Below are positions 43,806 through 53,567 of a stretch of 64,000 nucleotides of DNA, in pieces. Source of the stretch: Daejeonella sp. H1SJ63 (GTDB taxonomy: Bacteria > Bacteroidota > Bacteroidia > Sphingobacteriales > Sphingobacteriaceae). How positions within the stretch are numbered: the stretch's first letter is position 1; each line of letters starts with the position of its first letter. Both the position numbers and the translations under genes were made by a program. Where the stretch lies: assembly GCF_029360775.1 (NCBI RefSeq), contig NZ_JARKMZ010000028.1, positions 186,001 to 250,000 on the forward strand. Reading direction: 5' to 3'. A model generated the notes under the pieces. The model did not search any database and had not been told where the DNA came from. It worked only from the letters and a program-made list of their open reading frames with translations.

Positions 43806-45070
43806 AATCTATAGCCGAACGCGACAGGGAGTTTATCTGGCATCCTTATACTCAAATGAAAAATGCAGGTATGCCTGTCCCTGTTATCAGGGGGGAGGGG
43901 GTATATCTTATTGCCGAGGATGGTAAAAGATATATTGATGCAGTTTCATCCTGGTGGGTAAATATTCATGGACATGCTCATCCATATATCGCAGAAAAAG
44001 TGGCTGAACAACTCAGGACGCTGGAGCATGTAATATTTGCAGGCTTTACTCATCCTTCAGCAGTAGATCTGGCTGAACGGCTTTTGAAAATACTGCCGGA
44101 GGAGCAGAATAAGGTTTTTTATTCTGATAATGGATCAACAGCTGTAGAGGTAGCTTTGAAAATGTGCTTCCAGTACTGGTCTAATCAGGGGATAGAGAAA
44201 AAAAAGGTCCTTGCATTCAATAATTCTTATCATGGCGATACCTTCGGAGCCATGGCTGTAAGTGCAAGAAGTGCATTCACACGACCATTTGATGATCTGT
44301 TGTTTGATGTCAGGTTTATTGATTTGCCAGATAAAGAGAATATTCAGGATTTAAAATCATATATCAGCTCAATAAGCCACGAACTTTCTGCATTTATTTT
44401 TGAGCCTTTGGTTCAGGGCGCCGGAGGGATGCTGATGTATGAGGCAGAATACCTTGATCAGCTTATCCTACACTGTAAAAATGAGGGAATACTTACAGTT
44501 GCTGATGAAGTAATGACCGGATTTGGTCGTACAGGTAAACTTTTTGCATCAGATCATCTTACTGAGAAGGCTGATCTGATGTGTTTTTCAAAGGGACTTA
44601 CCGGTGGAACAATGGCATTGGGTATTACCACCTGTACGAAAAGAATTTACGAGGCATTTCTTTCAGATGATAAGCTGAAAACCCTGTTTCACGGGCATTC
44701 TTTTACAGCAAATCCTATAGCCTGTGCAGCAGCTCTGGCAAGTATGGATATCTTACTCAGGGGAGAAACTATTTCAGCTATTGAAAGGATAAAAAATTCT
44801 CATCAGCAATTTGCAGAGCGTATTAAAAATCATTCCAAGGTCAGGGATGTCAGACAAACAGGAACAATTCTGGCAATTGAATGGGATAGTTCTGCCGGAA
44901 CATCTTATTTTAATCAGTTAAGAGATAATTTATATGATTTCTTTCTTGAAGAGGGGATAATATTACGCCCGCTTGGGAATATCATCTATATTCTGCCTCC
45001 CTATTGTATAAGTAATGAGGAACTTGATTTTGTTTATTCAAAAATAAGTTTGGCTCTGGAACGATTTTAA
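43796..45070 (+). CDS. bioA: Adenosylmethionine-8-amino-7-oxononanoate aminotransferase
   Basis: Biotin-pathway enzyme of 424 residues that makes 7,8-diaminopelargonate using SAM as amino donor. The start DREFIWHPYTQM, the family's SSWWVNIHGHAHP near 45-55, DEVMTGFGRTG near 240 and the PLP lysine in FSKGLTGG near 270 are visible. It lies at the end of an operon with CDF and Nudix genes; other bio genes are not in the window. Confidence 0.93.
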   Translation: MAIKSIAERDREFIWHPYTQMKNAGMPVPVIRGEGVYLIAEDGKRYIDAVSSWWVNIHGHAHPYIAEKVAEQLRTLEHVIFAGFTHPSAVDLAERLLKILPEEQNKVFYSDNGSTAVEVALKMCFQYWSNQGIEKKKVLAFNNSYHGDTFGAMAVSARSAFTRPFDDLLFDVRFIDLPDKENIQDLKSYISSISHELSAFIFEPLVQGAGGMLMYEAEYLDQLILHCKNEGILTVADEVMTGFGRTGKLFASDHLTEKADLMCFSKGLTGGTMALGITTCTKRIYEAFLSDDKLKTLFHGHSFTANPIACAAALASMDILLRGETISAIERIKNSHQQFAERIKNHSKVRDVRQTGTILAIEWDSSAGTSYFNQLRDNLYDFFLEEGIILRPLGNIIYILPPYCISNEELDFVYSKISLALERF

Positions 45071-45085
45071 GGATTTAAAAGCTGT

Positions 45086-45100
45086 ATCCATTTTATGGAT
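45086..45100. terminator. Short stem-loop between convergent bioA and sulfatase genes
   Basis: ATCCAT-TTT-ATGGAT lies in the 29-bp gap and touches the sulfatase stop. It is short and lacks a clear T-tract. Confidence 0.35.
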
Positions 45101-46962
45101 CAGAAATCCAGATATTGCTGGAACACCTCCTGCATATAAGCTTTGCCTTTCTTCGTTAGTTCTGCATCAATTTTTGGTTCGGCATTATTTTTTCTGAGAA
45201 TGATATTCTTACCCACATTATCGAAGGAGATGATCTGTTCTTCAGTAGCAAAGCCAAAGCCATTATCCCAGTTGAAAAAGCCAAAACCAGGTGTTTTGGG
45301 GTTCAGCAGGTCTTTGCTCCATGGATAACGCTTATCTGAAATGTTCAGCTGACTTAAAAGTGTAGAAGCAAGGTCTGTCTGATTCCCGTATTTACTGATT
45401 CTTGTTCCTCTGAATTCAGGTTTAACAGCATCTCCAAAGAATAGCATGGGGATCCGGTAGCGTTTAGGGTCAAATTCTGTAAGGTTTTCCGGTAAGCGGT
45501 GGCTATGATCGGCAATGACAATAAACAAAGTGTTTTTATACCAGTTTTTTTGACGGGCTTCCCTGATATAAGCACCCAGGCAGGAATCAGTGTAAAAGGT
45601 AGTGCTTCTGAATCTGTTCTCAACATTATCGCCTTTAAATCGGGCTTTGCCCGGAAGCTCAAAAGGCTCGTGATTTGTTAGTGTAAGTATGGTAGAGAAA
45701 AATGGAGATTCTGCATGATCCAGATCCTTCAGGTTTTTGCTGAATACCTTATCATCATAAGTACCCCATTTAGAATTCATGTCTTTGGGACTGAATGAAT
45801 GCTGATCGGTCATTTTTTGATACCCATGACTTAGTATATAAGACTTCATATTGAAGAATTCGCTTTCACCGCCGTAATAAAATGAAGTTTGATAGGAGTT
45901 TTGAGCCAGATCTTGTGCAATTCCGGGCAGTTTCTCCTGTTTCGAATTCTGTTTCATGATGCTCCGGATAGCCTGAGATGGAAATGCACTTAAGGTAGCG
46001 GTAACTCCTTTATCAGTCCTTCCAGCTGCGGCATAAATATTTTCAAAAAGAATTCCGTCCCTGCTTAATGCATCGAGATTCGGACTTACTCCTTTTTCAC
46101 CGTTCAGACTGCCCACCAGTTCTGCAGTGAAACTTTCCAGAATAATTAAGACTATGTTTGGACGAGGGCTTTTAAGTATCTTAACAGGGTTGTCCTCTTT
46201 ATTTCCAAATAGTTCCTTCAGAATATTTTTTGCTTCTTCACGGTTGTAGTATTTATAAGGATTATCATTTCCGTACTTGTTATTCAGGATGTCCTGCATT
46301 AAATTCCACTCAGTGTTAACCGCAGCATGATTTAGAATAGATTTCGTAGAAAAATAAGCCATACTCTGGTTTATGGGACTAAGTTGCCAACCTCCTCTGA
46401 GCAGTAGAAAGGTAAGGCATAATGAAATGATAGTAATGCCAGTCTTCTTTGCAATGGATACCGAATAGGAGGGAATGGAAAATAGAACCAATTTCCTGCT
46501 GATTATATAACCAGTGATGATCAACGTAAGTATGATGATTACTGACAGGAAGATGGGGGATGAAGAACTGGAAGCAATTGCTTCTTTGGTGGAGTTAAAT
46601 GCCAGATCTACTGCCCTGTAATTGATTTTTGAGCCCCATTCGCGGTAAAGATTCAGGTTAGCTGCCGAAATGATGGAAAATGTAATTATTAACAGAGATA
46701 CATATGTTTTAGCCAGAATAGCTGGGAAACGAAATTTTGGAAAAAATAAAAGTATCAGGTAGATAAGCAGTGGTATGACAGACAAGTAAGCTATCATGGA
46801 GGCATCAAGCCTCAAAGCATATAGAAATGTGCTGCTTAGTTCTTTAAAACCAATATTGCTTATACTGTCAGCGAAGTAAATCAGAAAAATCAGCCGGTCC
46901 AGAAAAAAGAAGCAGATCCAGAATAGAAAAAAACGGCCAAAAACAATAAAGCTTTTCAACAT
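45100..46962 (-). CDS. LTA synthase-like membrane sulfatase/phosphoethanolamine-type transferase
   Basis: A 620-residue inner-membrane enzyme. About five N-terminal helices (to residue 195) are followed by a periplasmic alkaline-phosphatase-fold domain. The nucleophile is the Thr in GRTDKGVTATLSAFPSQ, and further metal motifs are LIILESFTAE, ADHSHR and LTLTNHEPF. Members include LtaS and phosphoglycerol/phosphoethanolamine transferases. In a Gram-negative the product may be a modified lipid A, capsule or glycan; the donor is unknown. It converges with bioA. Confidence 0.88.
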   Translation of the reverse strand: MLKSFIVFGRFFLFWICFFFLDRLIFLIYFADSISNIGFKELSSTFLYALRLDASMIAYLSVIPLLIYLILLFFPKFRFPAILAKTYVSLLIITFSIISAANLNLYREWGSKINYRAVDLAFNSTKEAIASSSSSPIFLSVIIILTLIITGYIISRKLVLFSIPSYSVSIAKKTGITIISLCLTFLLLRGGWQLSPINQSMAYFSTKSILNHAAVNTEWNLMQDILNNKYGNDNPYKYYNREEAKNILKELFGNKEDNPVKILKSPRPNIVLIILESFTAELVGSLNGEKGVSPNLDALSRDGILFENIYAAAGRTDKGVTATLSAFPSQAIRSIMKQNSKQEKLPGIAQDLAQNSYQTSFYYGGESEFFNMKSYILSHGYQKMTDQHSFSPKDMNSKWGTYDDKVFSKNLKDLDHAESPFFSTILTLTNHEPFELPGKARFKGDNVENRFRSTTFYTDSCLGAYIREARQKNWYKNTLFIVIADHSHRLPENLTEFDPKRYRIPMLFFGDAVKPEFRGTRISKYGNQTDLASTLLSQLNISDKRYPWSKDLLNPKTPGFGFFNWDNGFGFATEEQIISFDNVGKNIILRKNNAEPKIDAELTKKGKAYMQEVFQQYLDF

Positions 46963-47023
46963 CGCCGCAAGTTATAAAAAACAAGGCGTGTTAAAAAGCG
47001 TTATCCTTAAGGTTAAGAGAAGT

Positions 47024-47698
47024 TTATCTGCCTCCCTGCATTTGCATTAACTGGTCAAGAGTAATTTCTTCAAAATCTTTGCTGGCAGTAAACGATCCTG
47101 CCGGAACCGGCCCTGATTGTATTTCTTTTACAATGGCTTTAAGGCTCAACCCATTCATATAAGAAGTGAATTCCAATGGGAAACCTAAACTTTTATCGAA
47201 AAAACGGCTTAAAGAATTAGGAGTAATATCTGCATCTTTTGTGAACCATGCTTCAGAGTTCTGATTTGACTTCTTCTCAGTTACTTCATATTTAAGGGCA
47301 TTGTATCCTGCAATGGTTTTGGTTTCTGATCCTGCCTTTGTACTTAGTTGAGGCATGTTGGCCTGAATTCTATCCTGATCTGCCGGACTGAATATTACAG
47401 ATAATTTTTTACCCAGCATCGGAATGTCGAGCAATAATCTCTCATATTTCTGTTTGAAATTTAGAATGTTTGTACTCTTGTACATCGCCGATTCTGTTTT
47501 AAGGCTTGAAGAATCTCCTTTGAAATAAACTTTAAGCTCGTTCGGTAAATTCGCTGCCAAAGCCTGCATCTGCTCGGGAACTTTCCATTCAACAGTGTAA
47601 ATAATAGTGCCCTCGCTGATTTTAGTGCTGTTTTTTGCCTGTGCAAAAGCACCCACCGCAATAAATATTAATGCGATGCTAAATAAGATTTTTTTCAT
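47024..47698 (-). CDS. Secreted protein of unknown function (DUF4412-like)
   Basis: A 224-residue secreted protein with a signal peptide (about 1-20, ending in AFAQ). The mature part is beta-rich, with SEGTIIYTVEWKVPEQ at the start and AGYNALKYEVTEKK in the middle, and resembles DUF4412/GLPGLI-type periplasmic proteins common in the phylum. It has no catalytic motif. A TATATTTA box lies upstream (47729-47736, minus). Function unknown; the call is by pattern only. Confidence 0.6.
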   Translation of the reverse strand: MKKILFSIALIFIAVGAFAQAKNSTKISEGTIIYTVEWKVPEQMQALAANLPNELKVYFKGDSSSLKTESAMYKSTNILNFKQKYERLLLDIPMLGKKLSVIFSPADQDRIQANMPQLSTKAGSETKTIAGYNALKYEVTEKKSNQNSEAWFTKDADITPNSLSRFFDKSLGFPLEFTSYMNGLSLKAIVKEIQSGPVPAGSFTASKDFEEITLDQLMQMQGGR

Positions 47699-47806
47699 GC
47701 TTTTTAATTGATCTGTCTTAGTGACGACTAAATATAAATTTTGTTACCCGATACCGTTCAATAATTTTTTTTGACCGTTTTCGGGCCAGCTGGTAATTTC
47801 ATTATC

Positions 47807-48601
47807 ATGATACGCATTGGTCTGATCATCTTATTGCTTCAAACTCCGCTGTATGCTCAAATTTATCCCGGACCCAGATCTTCAGCTTTAGGGTCTGCAT
47901 CCATGGCATTACAGGGTTCATGGTCAATTCAGCAGAATCCTGCAGGTATTTCAACTCTGGAAAGGCCTGTACTTGCATTTTCATATGAGCAGCATTTTTT
48001 AGATCCTGAGTTAAGTTCGCAGAGTGCTCTTCTGGTGCTCCCAATTAATAAGCATGTTCTTGGTTTAAGTTTTCGCCGTTATGGGTTTTCAGAATATGCT
48101 GAACAAAGTGCAGGCTTTGCCTATGCCAGAAGTTTTTCGGGAACACTATCGCTGGCTATTGCATTAAGATTACATCAGATTCATATAAACCAGTATGGCA
48201 ATGCATCTGCCTTAAGCCTTGATGCAGGGATGCAATTTCGTCTGACAGAAAGAATTATGATTGGGTCATTTATAAGTAATCCCGGCAGGAGCGGATACTC
48301 CAATTCCCCTGCTTCAAACGTTCCTGTGGGTATGAGTCTGGGGATATCATATTTTTTTAGTGATAAAGTTCTGGTTCTGACTGATCTTGAAAAGGTATTG
48401 GGGAGGGCGATGGATCTGAAATTCGGACTTGAGTACAAGCCGGTTAAAGAGTATGCTTTACGCGGAGGGGTTTCTGTTAATCCATATAAGCAGTATGCCG
48501 GCTTCGGGTTTAATTTTAAAGGAATAGCGATAGATGCTGCAATTATATCCCACCCGAGCCTGGGTATTTCACCTAACCTTGGATTGAGCTATGAATTTTA
48601 A
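47807..48601 (+). CDS. Outer-membrane barrel protein, PorV/PorQ-like
   Basis: A 264-residue protein with a signal peptide (MIRIGLIILLLQTPLYAQ). It opens with YPGPRSSALGSASMAL and SIQQNPAGIS, the pattern of the PorV/PorQ/FadL-like barrel group. About 14 amphipathic strands follow, and the end LGLSYEF has the C-terminal aromatic residue expected for BAM assembly. It overlaps the next gene by 11 bp and so belongs to the barrel/ComEC cluster. Whether it is a type 9 secretion factor cannot be decided. Confidence 0.75.
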   Translation: MIRIGLIILLLQTPLYAQIYPGPRSSALGSASMALQGSWSIQQNPAGISTLERPVLAFSYEQHFLDPELSSQSALLVLPINKHVLGLSFRRYGFSEYAEQSAGFAYARSFSGTLSLAIALRLHQIHINQYGNASALSLDAGMQFRLTERIMIGSFISNPGRSGYSNSPASNVPVGMSLGISYFFSDKVLVLTDLEKVLGRAMDLKFGLEYKPVKEYALRGGVSVNPYKQYAGFGFNFKGIAIDAAIISHPSLGISPNLGLSYEF

Positions 48602-50621
48602 GCATCACACAGGAATATTGATTTTTCTTCTGTTGCTGTTGAATGTTAATAGAACCAATGCTCAGGTTCCGGCAGAAGAGTTATTTATTCAGCTCATAGA
48701 GTCGTTTAACCCTGATATTCAGGACGCATACGATCAAACCGAGCTTTTAGAGCAATGGAATCATTACAGAAAGCATCCATTGAACCTGAATACCGCTGAC
48801 AGTGATGAGTTAAGGCAACTCTTTTTTTTGTCTGAAATTCAGATAAATGCAATTTTAAAACACAGGAAAGAGAATGGCTTATTCCTTGATATTCTGGAAT
48901 TGCAGGCCATTCGGGAGCTGGATATTCCTGCTATTCGGCTGATCGGTTTTTTTTCAATGATAAGGGAACCATATAATCTGTCGGTATCTAATGCTGCTGA
49001 ACTTTTTCAAAGATCCGAACAGGAGCTCATCCTCAGATTTGGGATGAACTCAGATCAGTTAAATGCAGCCGGTCAATCAGAAAGTGAATATTCCGGTTCT
49101 TCGCTTCGGATGCTTGTCAGGTATAGATATAATTATCAAAATAAGCTCTATGCTTCATTGAATATGGAGAAGGATGCTGGCGAACAATTTTTTAATGGCA
49201 GGAAGCCAGGAGGCTTTGATTTCTATTCAGGTAATATTTTTCTGAAAAACGCCGGGGTCTTTAAAAAGTTCCTGATTGGTGATTATTCACTGCAGTTTGG
49301 TCAGGGATTGGCCATGTGGACCGGCTCCGGTTTTGGAAAAGGAGTGGTTCTGAATACGGTTGCAAGGCAGGATCATGGACTTAAGCCATACAGTTCAGTG
49401 AATGAAGTGCTGTTTTTAAGGGGATTGGCTGGAAGTATCGCTTTCAATAAAATTCTTTTCACTCCATTTATGTCTTTCAGAAAATATGATGCTTCAATAT
49501 CAGATTCCGGAACCGAAATCAATAGTTTGGTTCTGACCGGTTTGCACCGTACCTCGGCTGAGCTTGCGAACCAAAACCGGCTAAACTCATTTATCATTGG
49601 GGCTAATGTTGGCTTAAGTCAAAAACATTTTCACCTGGGTCTGACAGCTTACCGGACAAAATTTAATCTTCCTTTCGGGAAAGGGAAGTATTTGTATGAT
49701 CAATATAGCTTTACGGGTAATCATCTCATCAATAGTAGTTTGTATTATAGCTACACATTCAGAAATACTTATTTTTTTGGTGAACTGGCTAACTCTTATA
49801 GTTCGGGAACAGCATTGATTAATGGTATGATGAGTAGTCTTTCATCAGGGGTATCACTTCTGTTGCTTCAAAGGAATTATTCAAGAAATTATCATTCATT
49901 TTTTAATCAGGCACTATCTGAATCATCAGAGGCTGTAAATGAAAGGGGCTTTCTTGCCGGTTTAGAATTAAAGTTTAATCCCGGCTGGGAGTTCTTCTCA
50001 TATACGGATCTTTTCAGATTCCCATGGCTGAAATTCAGGGTGGATGGCCCATCTAAAGGGTATGAAAATCTCTTTCGGTTAACTTATAAGCCCAATAAAA
50101 AGTTTAAACTGCTTGCTCAGGTTAAGCAGCAGTTAAAACAGGAAAACCCTGATCTGTTTTTGAATTCTGCCGGACTGGAAAACGTATACAGATACAATTA
50201 TAGATTGGAGCTTAGCTATAGAATCAATGATAAGTTTACTCTCAGAAATCGGGCAGAATTTGTGAAGTATCATAAAATACCTTATAACCCTGAATATGGA
50301 TTTTTAAATTATCAGGATATCATTTATGATCCTATGAGTTCACGGTTTTCGGCTAATCTGCGTTTTGGGATCTTTGATACAGAAGGTTTTAATTCCAGGA
50401 TTTATGCTTATGAGAACGATGTGCTGTACTCTTATTCTGTACCGGCTTATCAGGGAAGTGGTTTGAGATTTTATGTAAATGCCCGGTATACCTTGCTGCG
50501 GGGAATTGATGTATGGTTGAGGTACGCACACAGGAGTTTGCATGATAATAAGTTTAAAGTAAGTGAGAATGATTCGGAAAAGCAGTCAGATCTCAGAATA
50601 CAGCTCCGGTATCAGTTTTAG
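48591..50621 (+). CDS. Helix-hairpin-helix domain protein with C-terminal beta-barrel
   Basis: A 676-residue secreted protein. After a signal peptide (ending in NAQ) an N-terminal ComEA-like helix-hairpin-helix region (about 55-115) has NLNTADSDELRQLF and ILKHRKENGLFLDILEL. The remaining 540 residues alternate aromatic and charged residues like an outer-membrane barrel and end in LRYQF. This suggests a DNA-binding domain attached to an outer-membrane pore. It is followed 2 bp later by comEC. I recall such proteins in many Bacteroidota annotated only as HhH-containing. Confidence 0.82.
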   Translation: MNFKHHTGILIFLLLLLNVNRTNAQVPAEELFIQLIESFNPDIQDAYDQTELLEQWNHYRKHPLNLNTADSDELRQLFFLSEIQINAILKHRKENGLFLDILELQAIRELDIPAIRLIGFFSMIREPYNLSVSNAAELFQRSEQELILRFGMNSDQLNAAGQSESEYSGSSLRMLVRYRYNYQNKLYASLNMEKDAGEQFFNGRKPGGFDFYSGNIFLKNAGVFKKFLIGDYSLQFGQGLAMWTGSGFGKGVVLNTVARQDHGLKPYSSVNEVLFLRGLAGSIAFNKILFTPFMSFRKYDASISDSGTEINSLVLTGLHRTSAELANQNRLNSFIIGANVGLSQKHFHLGLTAYRTKFNLPFGKGKYLYDQYSFTGNHLINSSLYYSYTFRNTYFFGELANSYSSGTALINGMMSSLSSGVSLLLLQRNYSRNYHSFFNQALSESSEAVNERGFLAGLELKFNPGWEFFSYTDLFRFPWLKFRVDGPSKGYENLFRLTYKPNKKFKLLAQVKQQLKQENPDLFLNSAGLENVYRYNYRLELSYRINDKFTLRNRAEFVKYHKIPYNPEYGFLNYQDIIYDPMSSRFSANLRFGIFDTEGFNSRIYAYENDVLYSYSVPAYQGSGLRFYVNARYTLLRGIDVWLRYAHRSLHDNKFKVSENDSEKQSDLRIQLRYQF

Positions 50622-50623
50622 AT

Positions 50624-52720
50624 ATGTTTTACAAAGGAGAGACACCATTTGTCCGTTTGTTAATTCCCCTGCTTGCCGGGATTGTTTTCGCTTATTCATT
50701 TCCATCGCAAATAATTGCAGATCTGTGGCTTTGTGTTGCAGTTTTCCTGCTTTTTTTACTGTTTCTTTTCCTTCTTTTTTACAAAAAGTACAAACTTTAT
50801 AAAACTTCCTGGCTTGCCGGTTCGATCATTCATGCATGTATATTTTTTACAGGTGCGGGACTGACGGTTAATAATTCTAACAGGTTTGATCCTTCATATT
50901 TTGCTTATGGAGAGTCTGATTATTTTATTTTGAAGCTGACGAATGAACCGGTCTTGTCAAATGGAATTTTCCGGTTTGAAACAGAGGTTTTGAAAAGCTT
51001 TAAGGCTAAAACTATTCAGGAAAGATCAGGTAATCTTCTGGTTTTATGTAAACCGGATAAACCTTTTGTGCTGAACCTGAAGTATGGTGACATTCTGATG
51101 ATGCCCGCAAAATTTTCAGAGGTCAATGCCCCCTTTAATCCCGGGGAGTTTGATTATAAAAGATATCTGAGCAACAGGAAAATACATTATCAGGCATTCC
51201 TCAATGGAGAGCAGATCAAGTTATTAAGACGTAATGCGGGCAATCCGGTTATAAGTTATGCACTTAAATTAAGACTTAACTGTGTTGAACGGATAAATAG
51301 ATCGCTCGCTGATAAGGATGCGGCCGCATTGGCTTCAGCACTGATTTTAGGTTATCGCTCTGATCTCAGTACAGAAATTGTGAACGCTTATGCCGATACA
51401 GGCACAATGCATGTACTTTCTGTATCCGGAATGCATGTAGGAATTGTATTTCTTGTGCTGAATGTGCTATTAAAACCTTTAAGCAGAAATAGCAGACTGA
51501 TTTTCCTCAGGTCTGTGCTGATCATTGGATTTATCTGGTTTTATGCTTTACTGACAGGGTTTTCTGCATCTGTTTGCCGGGCAGCTTTTATGTTAAGCTT
51601 CGTGCTTATCGGTAAAAGCTTAAATAGAGACCTGAATACTTATAATCTGATCGCCATCTCAGCGTTTTTTCTACTCCTTGTTGATCCCTGGTACCTTTTC
51701 GATGTTGGATTTCAACTTTCTTATCTTGCAGTTTGCGGACTTATTTATTTTCAACCGATCATTTATAATGCCTTGTACTTTGAGAATAAGATTTTTGATA
51801 TGGTCTGGTCATATTCTGCATTGTCGCTTGCCGCACAAATCGCTACTTTCCCTTTAAGTATCTATTATTTTCATCAGTTTCCGGTTTATTTTCTGATCAG
51901 TAATTTGCTGATAGTTATGCCGGTAGCAGTAATTATGTATGCGGGTATTGCATTTATACTGTTTCCTTTCACCATTGTTGAAAATGTATCAGGTCAATTT
52001 CTGAACCATCTGATCATTATTACCAATAATGTTTTATTCAAAGTAGAAGCATTGCCGTCTGCCGTGTTAAGCGGACTTTGGATCAATGAACTTGAATTAG
52101 TGCTTATAAGCTTGATTATTTTCTCAATCTCATTAGGCTGCTCATTTAAAATCAGATATATGTTATGGCAGGTTCTGATACTAATATTGATACTCTCAGT
52201 CAGTCTTTCACTGAAAAGTATCGGTAACTTCAAAAGAAATGAACTCGTTTTCATGAGCCTGAGGAAGAATTCAGCAATCGCCTGGTTTAATCAGGGGAAG
52301 GTAGTTGTGGTTTCTGATATAAATCCTTCCGATAAAATTTTTGATTATTCTCTCAGACCCATGATTGCAAGTATTGGGGGGCATGAAAATCTGTTTGCAA
52401 ACTTCGGACAGAATATTTCCGGGCATAATTTTAAAATGGGTATGAATTTCATACAGTTTGGCAATTTTAAATTGCTCAGGTGGAATAAAGATTGGAATAA
52501 ATGTACTTTTCAATCAGATATTCAGTTTGATGCGGTATTGATCAGCAATGATGCTGTGTGGAATTTAAAAGATATTATGACCCGTTTTCAGGTAAAAATG
52601 ATTCTTATTGATGGTACTAATTCTGATTATAGAATCAGAAAGTGGCTCATTGAGGCGAAGAGATTAAAGATCAGATCATATTCACTGAAGAAAAATCCTG
52701 CCTATATTGTTAAGCTATAA
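50624..52720 (+). CDS. comEC: ComEC/Rec2-family DNA uptake channel
   Basis: Inner-membrane protein of 698 residues that in other bacteria carries single-stranded DNA into the cytoplasm. An N-terminal hydrophobic and DUF4131-like region (to about 200) is followed by the Competence domain (about 210-500), with the signature DTGTMHVLSVSGMHVG. The C-terminus (about 540-698) lacks the HxHxDH metallo-beta-lactamase motif found in many ComEC proteins. It starts 2 bp after the HhH barrel gene. Confidence 0.9.
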   Translation: MFYKGETPFVRLLIPLLAGIVFAYSFPSQIIADLWLCVAVFLLFLLFLFLLFYKKYKLYKTSWLAGSIIHACIFFTGAGLTVNNSNRFDPSYFAYGESDYFILKLTNEPVLSNGIFRFETEVLKSFKAKTIQERSGNLLVLCKPDKPFVLNLKYGDILMMPAKFSEVNAPFNPGEFDYKRYLSNRKIHYQAFLNGEQIKLLRRNAGNPVISYALKLRLNCVERINRSLADKDAAALASALILGYRSDLSTEIVNAYADTGTMHVLSVSGMHVGIVFLVLNVLLKPLSRNSRLIFLRSVLIIGFIWFYALLTGFSASVCRAAFMLSFVLIGKSLNRDLNTYNLIAISAFFLLLVDPWYLFDVGFQLSYLAVCGLIYFQPIIYNALYFENKIFDMVWSYSALSLAAQIATFPLSIYYFHQFPVYFLISNLLIVMPVAVIMYAGIAFILFPFTIVENVSGQFLNHLIIITNNVLFKVEALPSAVLSGLWINELELVLISLIIFSISLGCSFKIRYMLWQVLILILILSVSLSLKSIGNFKRNELVFMSLRKNSAIAWFNQGKVVVVSDINPSDKIFDYSLRPMIASIGGHENLFANFGQNISGHNFKMGMNFIQFGNFKLLRWNKDWNKCTFQSDIQFDAVLISNDAVWNLKDIMTRFQVKMILIDGTNSDYRIRKWLIEAKRLKIRSYSLKKNPAYIVKL

Positions 52721-52738
52721 TAAATTGAATTAAATTTG
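52707..52738 (+). promoter_or_regulatory. Promoter of the enoyl-CoA hydratase gene
   Basis: TTG (52707-52709), 21 nt, then TAAATTTG (52731-52738). It lies partly in the comEC 3' end and gap, 31 nt before the ATG at 52770. Confidence 0.6.
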
Positions 52739-52769
52739 ATTATCAGCATTCTGAAAGGCGGGAATAAAC

Positions 52770-53543
52770 ATGGATCTAATCGAATATAGTATATCAGACC
52801 GGATTGCAGTAATAAAGATTAATCGCTCCGAAAAGAGGAATGCCCTGAATCCCCGCCTCGTGAATCAGTTGACTCTTTGTTTCAGTAAAGCAATTGCTGA
52901 TTCATTAGTAAAAGTAATAATTCTGAAATCAAGCGGTGATGTATTTAGCGCCGGAGCAGATCTTGACTATCTGAAGCAATTACAGCATAGTAGTTTTGTT
53001 GATAACGAGAAAGATACCATTGCCTTAATGGAACTTTTCTTAATGATATATGAATCTCCAAAACTGGTAATTGCCCAGGTTGAGGGTCATGCCATTGCCG
53101 GTGGATGTGGTTTAGTTTCTGTTAGCGATATTGTTTTTTCTGTTCCTGAAGCTAAGTTCGGATATACTGAAGTAAAGATAGGTTTTATTCCTGCACTGGT
53201 TAGCTGTTTCCTGATCAGGAAATTAGGGGAAGCTCGTGTAAAGGAGTTATTGCTCAGTGGTGATCTTATCAATGCAGGTACAGCATGTAATTACGGGCTG
53301 ATCAATTTTATTTTACCTGCCGATGAGATTGAGGCAGGTGTACTTGAATATGCTTCACTCCGGGTGAATACGGCATCAGCAAACTCTGTTTCACTCACTA
53401 AGAAGTTGTTGAATGCTGTGCAAAATCTACCATTAGAGGAAGGTCTTGAACTCGCTGTAAATTTTAATGTTCAGGCCCGCTCGTCTGAAGATTGCAAAAG
53501 AGGAATCTCGGCATTTTTGAATAAGGAAAAGCTGAACTGGTAA
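52770..53543 (+). CDS. Enoyl-CoA hydratase/isomerase family protein
   Basis: Crotonase-fold enzyme of 257 residues. The oxyanion motifs SAGADLDYL and GHAIAGGCGL are clear. Both catalytic glutamates of hydratases appear to be kept: one in FGYTEVKIG and one in VKELLLSG. It could act on short enoyl-CoA or methylglutaconyl-CoA. It has its own promoter and is followed 24 bp later by a metallophosphoesterase. Confidence 0.85.
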   Translation: MDLIEYSISDRIAVIKINRSEKRNALNPRLVNQLTLCFSKAIADSLVKVIILKSSGDVFSAGADLDYLKQLQHSSFVDNEKDTIALMELFLMIYESPKLVIAQVEGHAIAGGCGLVSVSDIVFSVPEAKFGYTEVKIGFIPALVSCFLIRKLGEARVKELLLSGDLINAGTACNYGLINFILPADEIEAGVLEYASLRVNTASANSVSLTKKLLNAVQNLPLEEGLELAVNFNVQARSSEDCKRGISAFLNKEKLNW

Positions 53544-53567
53544 TATTGTTGGAAATTCTGATAGGTG

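Noticed and set aside
50624-52720. Metallo-beta-lactamase domain in ComEC
   Set aside because: No HxHxDH motif in the C-terminal 160 residues; only a weakly similar remnant.
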